From: Sedimentisphaerales bacterium
Lineage (GTDB): Bacteria > Planctomycetota > Phycisphaerae > Sedimentisphaerales > Anaerobacaceae
Direction of reading: 5' to 3'
Length of the DNA stretch: 7,503 bases
Assembly: GCA_016933985.1 (NCBI GenBank)
Contig: JAFGTU010000436.1
Span: 1 to 7,503 of the forward strand
Below the pieces are notes generated by a model. The model searched no databases. It had not been told where the DNA came from and saw only the letters and a program-made list of their open reading frames with translations. Of the stretch, positions 6,708-7,503 are shown one piece after another. Each line of letters starts with the position of its first letter. Position 1 is the first letter of the stretch. Both the position numbers and the translations under genes were made by a program.

Positions 6708-6996
6708 GCTGCCGGCACAAACCGCCCCCGAAATTCCCGCCTGCTTTCTCAGGAATATGCAAGATTCCGCTTCGTTTCCGCGCGCTTGACGCCCCACACG
6801 CGTTCTGATTCTCAAACGGCCTTTTCGTGATTCTCCTGTCAATTTGCGTACTCCCAAATCCCGTAACGTCTTTGCAGATAAAGAGTAACGCACGCCAAAA
6901 CAGCCAGACGGTCGATTTTCACAGACACGCATCGCACGCGCCCCGCCCAAAAACCGCCTCCATTCAGGGTATGCAGAATTTTTGAGGACTTTCCCC
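6708..6996. other. Long non-coding stretch
   Basis: No gene on either strand is convincing here; the reverse frame 6696-7070 is basic, low in recognisable sequence and lacks a ribosome site. Two short direct repeats occur, each with a 22-bp period: TGATTCTC at 6806 and 6828, and GTAACG at 6863 and 6885. No strong terminator for the 5004-6707 gene is visible. Its position suggests an upstream control region for the gene at 7126. Confidence 0.5.
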
Positions 6997-7025
6997 TTGA
7001 CTATTATAGGTCCTAAGTCTACTGT
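6997..7025 (+). promoter_or_regulatory. Possible promoter of the 7126 gene
   Basis: TTGACT (6997-7002) matches the -35 box in five of six bases. At 17-bp spacing stands TACTGT (7020-7025), a poor -10 with three of six matches. A TAGG-T-CCTA palindrome (7007-7015) lies between the boxes and could bind a regulator. Transcription from here would include the two-stem leader at 7041-7121. Confidence 0.35.
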
Positions 7026-7040
7026 AACCTGGTGTAGAAA

Positions 7041-7121
7041 CGTATGAGGAGGAACGGTGTGATGATTCAAGTATCGACCTCCTCATGTGATGTTTTTTGT
7101 GTTCTTTATACAAGGAGGTCG
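7041..7121 (+). promoter_or_regulatory. Candidate RNA switch: two mutually exclusive leader stems
   Basis: Stem 1 pairs 7041-7052 with 7078-7089: twelve pairs, ten Watson-Crick and two G-U, including nine perfect pairs ATGAGGAGG/CCTCCTCAT, around a 25-base loop. A T6 run (7093-7098) begins three bases later, as in a loose intrinsic terminator. Stem 2 pairs 7075-7083 (CGACCTCCT) with 7113-7121 (AGGAGGTCG): nine perfect pairs that cover the Shine-Dalgarno of the gene at 7126. The stems share 7078-7083, so only one can form. Stem 1 would free the ribosome site, or end transcription if it works as a terminator; stem 2 would hide the ribosome site. No known ligand-binding domain is recognised. The pairing is seen directly; the switching is inferred. 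Confidence 0.5.
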
Positions 7122-7125
7122 TGCA

Positions 7126-7503
7126 ATGAGAAACTTGAAAATCGTAGTAGTGCTTCTTGCGATTGTGGCCGTATCGTCAGTCGCATCAGCAAGTCTGTTC
7201 GTGGAGGATTTCGATTCCTATGCCGTCGGAAGTTCCCTCCACGGCCAGGGAGGTTGGAAAGGCTGGGACAACAATCCGGGGGCGGGTGCATTGGTATCGA
7301 CTGTGCAAGCCAGCAGTATGACTAATTCCGTCGAGATCAGTGGCAGTGCCGACCTCGTGCACGAGTTTGACTTCGCTGGCGGGAATCTGGAATTCTCGGC
7401 CATGCAGTACATTCCCGACGGCAGCCACGGTCAGAACTTTTTCATCCTGCTGAACCAGTACGACGACGGTGGTCCCTACGACTGGTCTGTGCAGTTGAAT
7501 TGC
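7126..7503 (+). CDS. Secreted lectin-like protein, N-terminal part
   Basis: The frame is open from ATG 7126 to the window edge (126 residues, no stop). AAGGAGG (7112-7118) lies seven bases before the start. MRNLK followed by a hydrophobic run and 'SVASA' (about 18-22) is a clear Sec signal peptide with cleavage near residue 22-23. The mature part begins 'SLFVEDFDSYAVG' and continues 'GQGGWKGWDN', 'NSVEI', 'DLVHEFDF', 'MQYIPDG' and 'FFILLNQYDDGG'. This wording is familiar from concanavalin-A/LamG-like beta-sandwich exoproteins of planctomycetes, many of which end in a PEP-CTERM sorting signal. The C-terminus lies outside the window, so that signal cannot be checked. The role is probably extracellular matrix or glycan binding. 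Its ribosome site may be controlled by the leader stems at 7041-7121. Confidence 0.8.
   Translation, partial: MRNLKIVVVLLAIVAVSSVASASLFVEDFDSYAVGSSLHGQGGWKGWDNNPGAGALVSTVQASSMTNSVEISGSADLVHEFDFAGGNLEFSAMQYIPDGSHGQNFFILLNQYDDGGPYDWSVQLNC

Noticed and set aside
6806..6890. Short direct repeats with 22-bp period (TGATTCTC, GTAACG)
   Set aside because: Two turns of the helix would suit a regulator, but the repeats are too short, differ from each other and are probably chance.
6696..7070. Reverse-strand ORF of 124 residues
   Set aside because: No ribosome site, no recognisable motif, and it crosses the promoter and leader of the 7126 gene.
7044..7325. Forward ORF of 93 residues overlapping the lectin-like gene
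   Set aside because: It is out of frame with the gene at 7126, which has a strong ribosome site and signal peptide; after the overlap the peptide is Ser/Cys/Arg-rich shadow sequence.
1..7503. CRISPR array, tRNA, rRNA, transposase or integrase
   Set aside because: None was seen by reading both strands: no regularly spaced repeats, no cloverleaf and no recombinase motifs.

Overview
The window looks like a chromosomal stretch of a Planctomycetota bacterium, probably near Phycisphaerae/Sedimentisphaerales. This rests on the style of its secreted proteins: a lectin-like 'EDFDSY...GQGGW' exoprotein, a Tat-exported SGNH-type hydrolase and a large glycoside-hydrolase-like protein. It is a judgement from family resemblance, with no database search behind it. 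All convincing genes are on the + strand.

Layout: (i) 1-170 is the C-terminal end of a double zinc-ribbon protein. (ii) 264-584 is a small protein resembling DUF5076, with its own strong ribosome site. (iii) 855-2129 and 2171-3424 are two secreted proteins 41 bp apart and probably co-transcribed: a beta-sandwich protein carrying two related modules, and a Tat-signal SGNH-fold hydrolase. (iv) About 3425-5003 is an AT-richer segment holding a PD-(D/E)XK nuclease-family gene (3614-4822). The nuclease has a promoter-like sequence, a nine-residue leader ORF that owns the strongest Shine-Dalgarno, and a 181-bp tail with a hairpin and a 13-bp palindrome. (v) 5004-6707 is a secreted TIM-barrel, glycoside-hydrolase-like protein. 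(vi) 6708-7125 is non-coding and ends in a leader with two mutually exclusive RNA stems that could switch the ribosome site of the next gene. (vii) 7126-7503 is the N-terminal part of a secreted lectin-like protein that runs off the window.

How the parts may work together (inference): the jelly-roll-like protein, the SGNH hydrolase and the barrel protein look like an export module for binding, de-esterifying and cutting a polysaccharide. The nuclease gene differs in base composition and appears to have been inserted between the hydrolase and the barrel gene, as a stand-alone defence or accessory gene would be.

The most unusual sequence-level signal is the 5' leader at 7041-7121. A 12-bp stem (7041-7052 with 7078-7089) is followed closely by a T6 run. 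A 9-bp perfect stem (7075-7083 with 7113-7121) covers the Shine-Dalgarno of the gene at 7126. The two stems share bases, so they cannot coexist; this is the classic arrangement of a riboswitch, attenuator or thermosensor.
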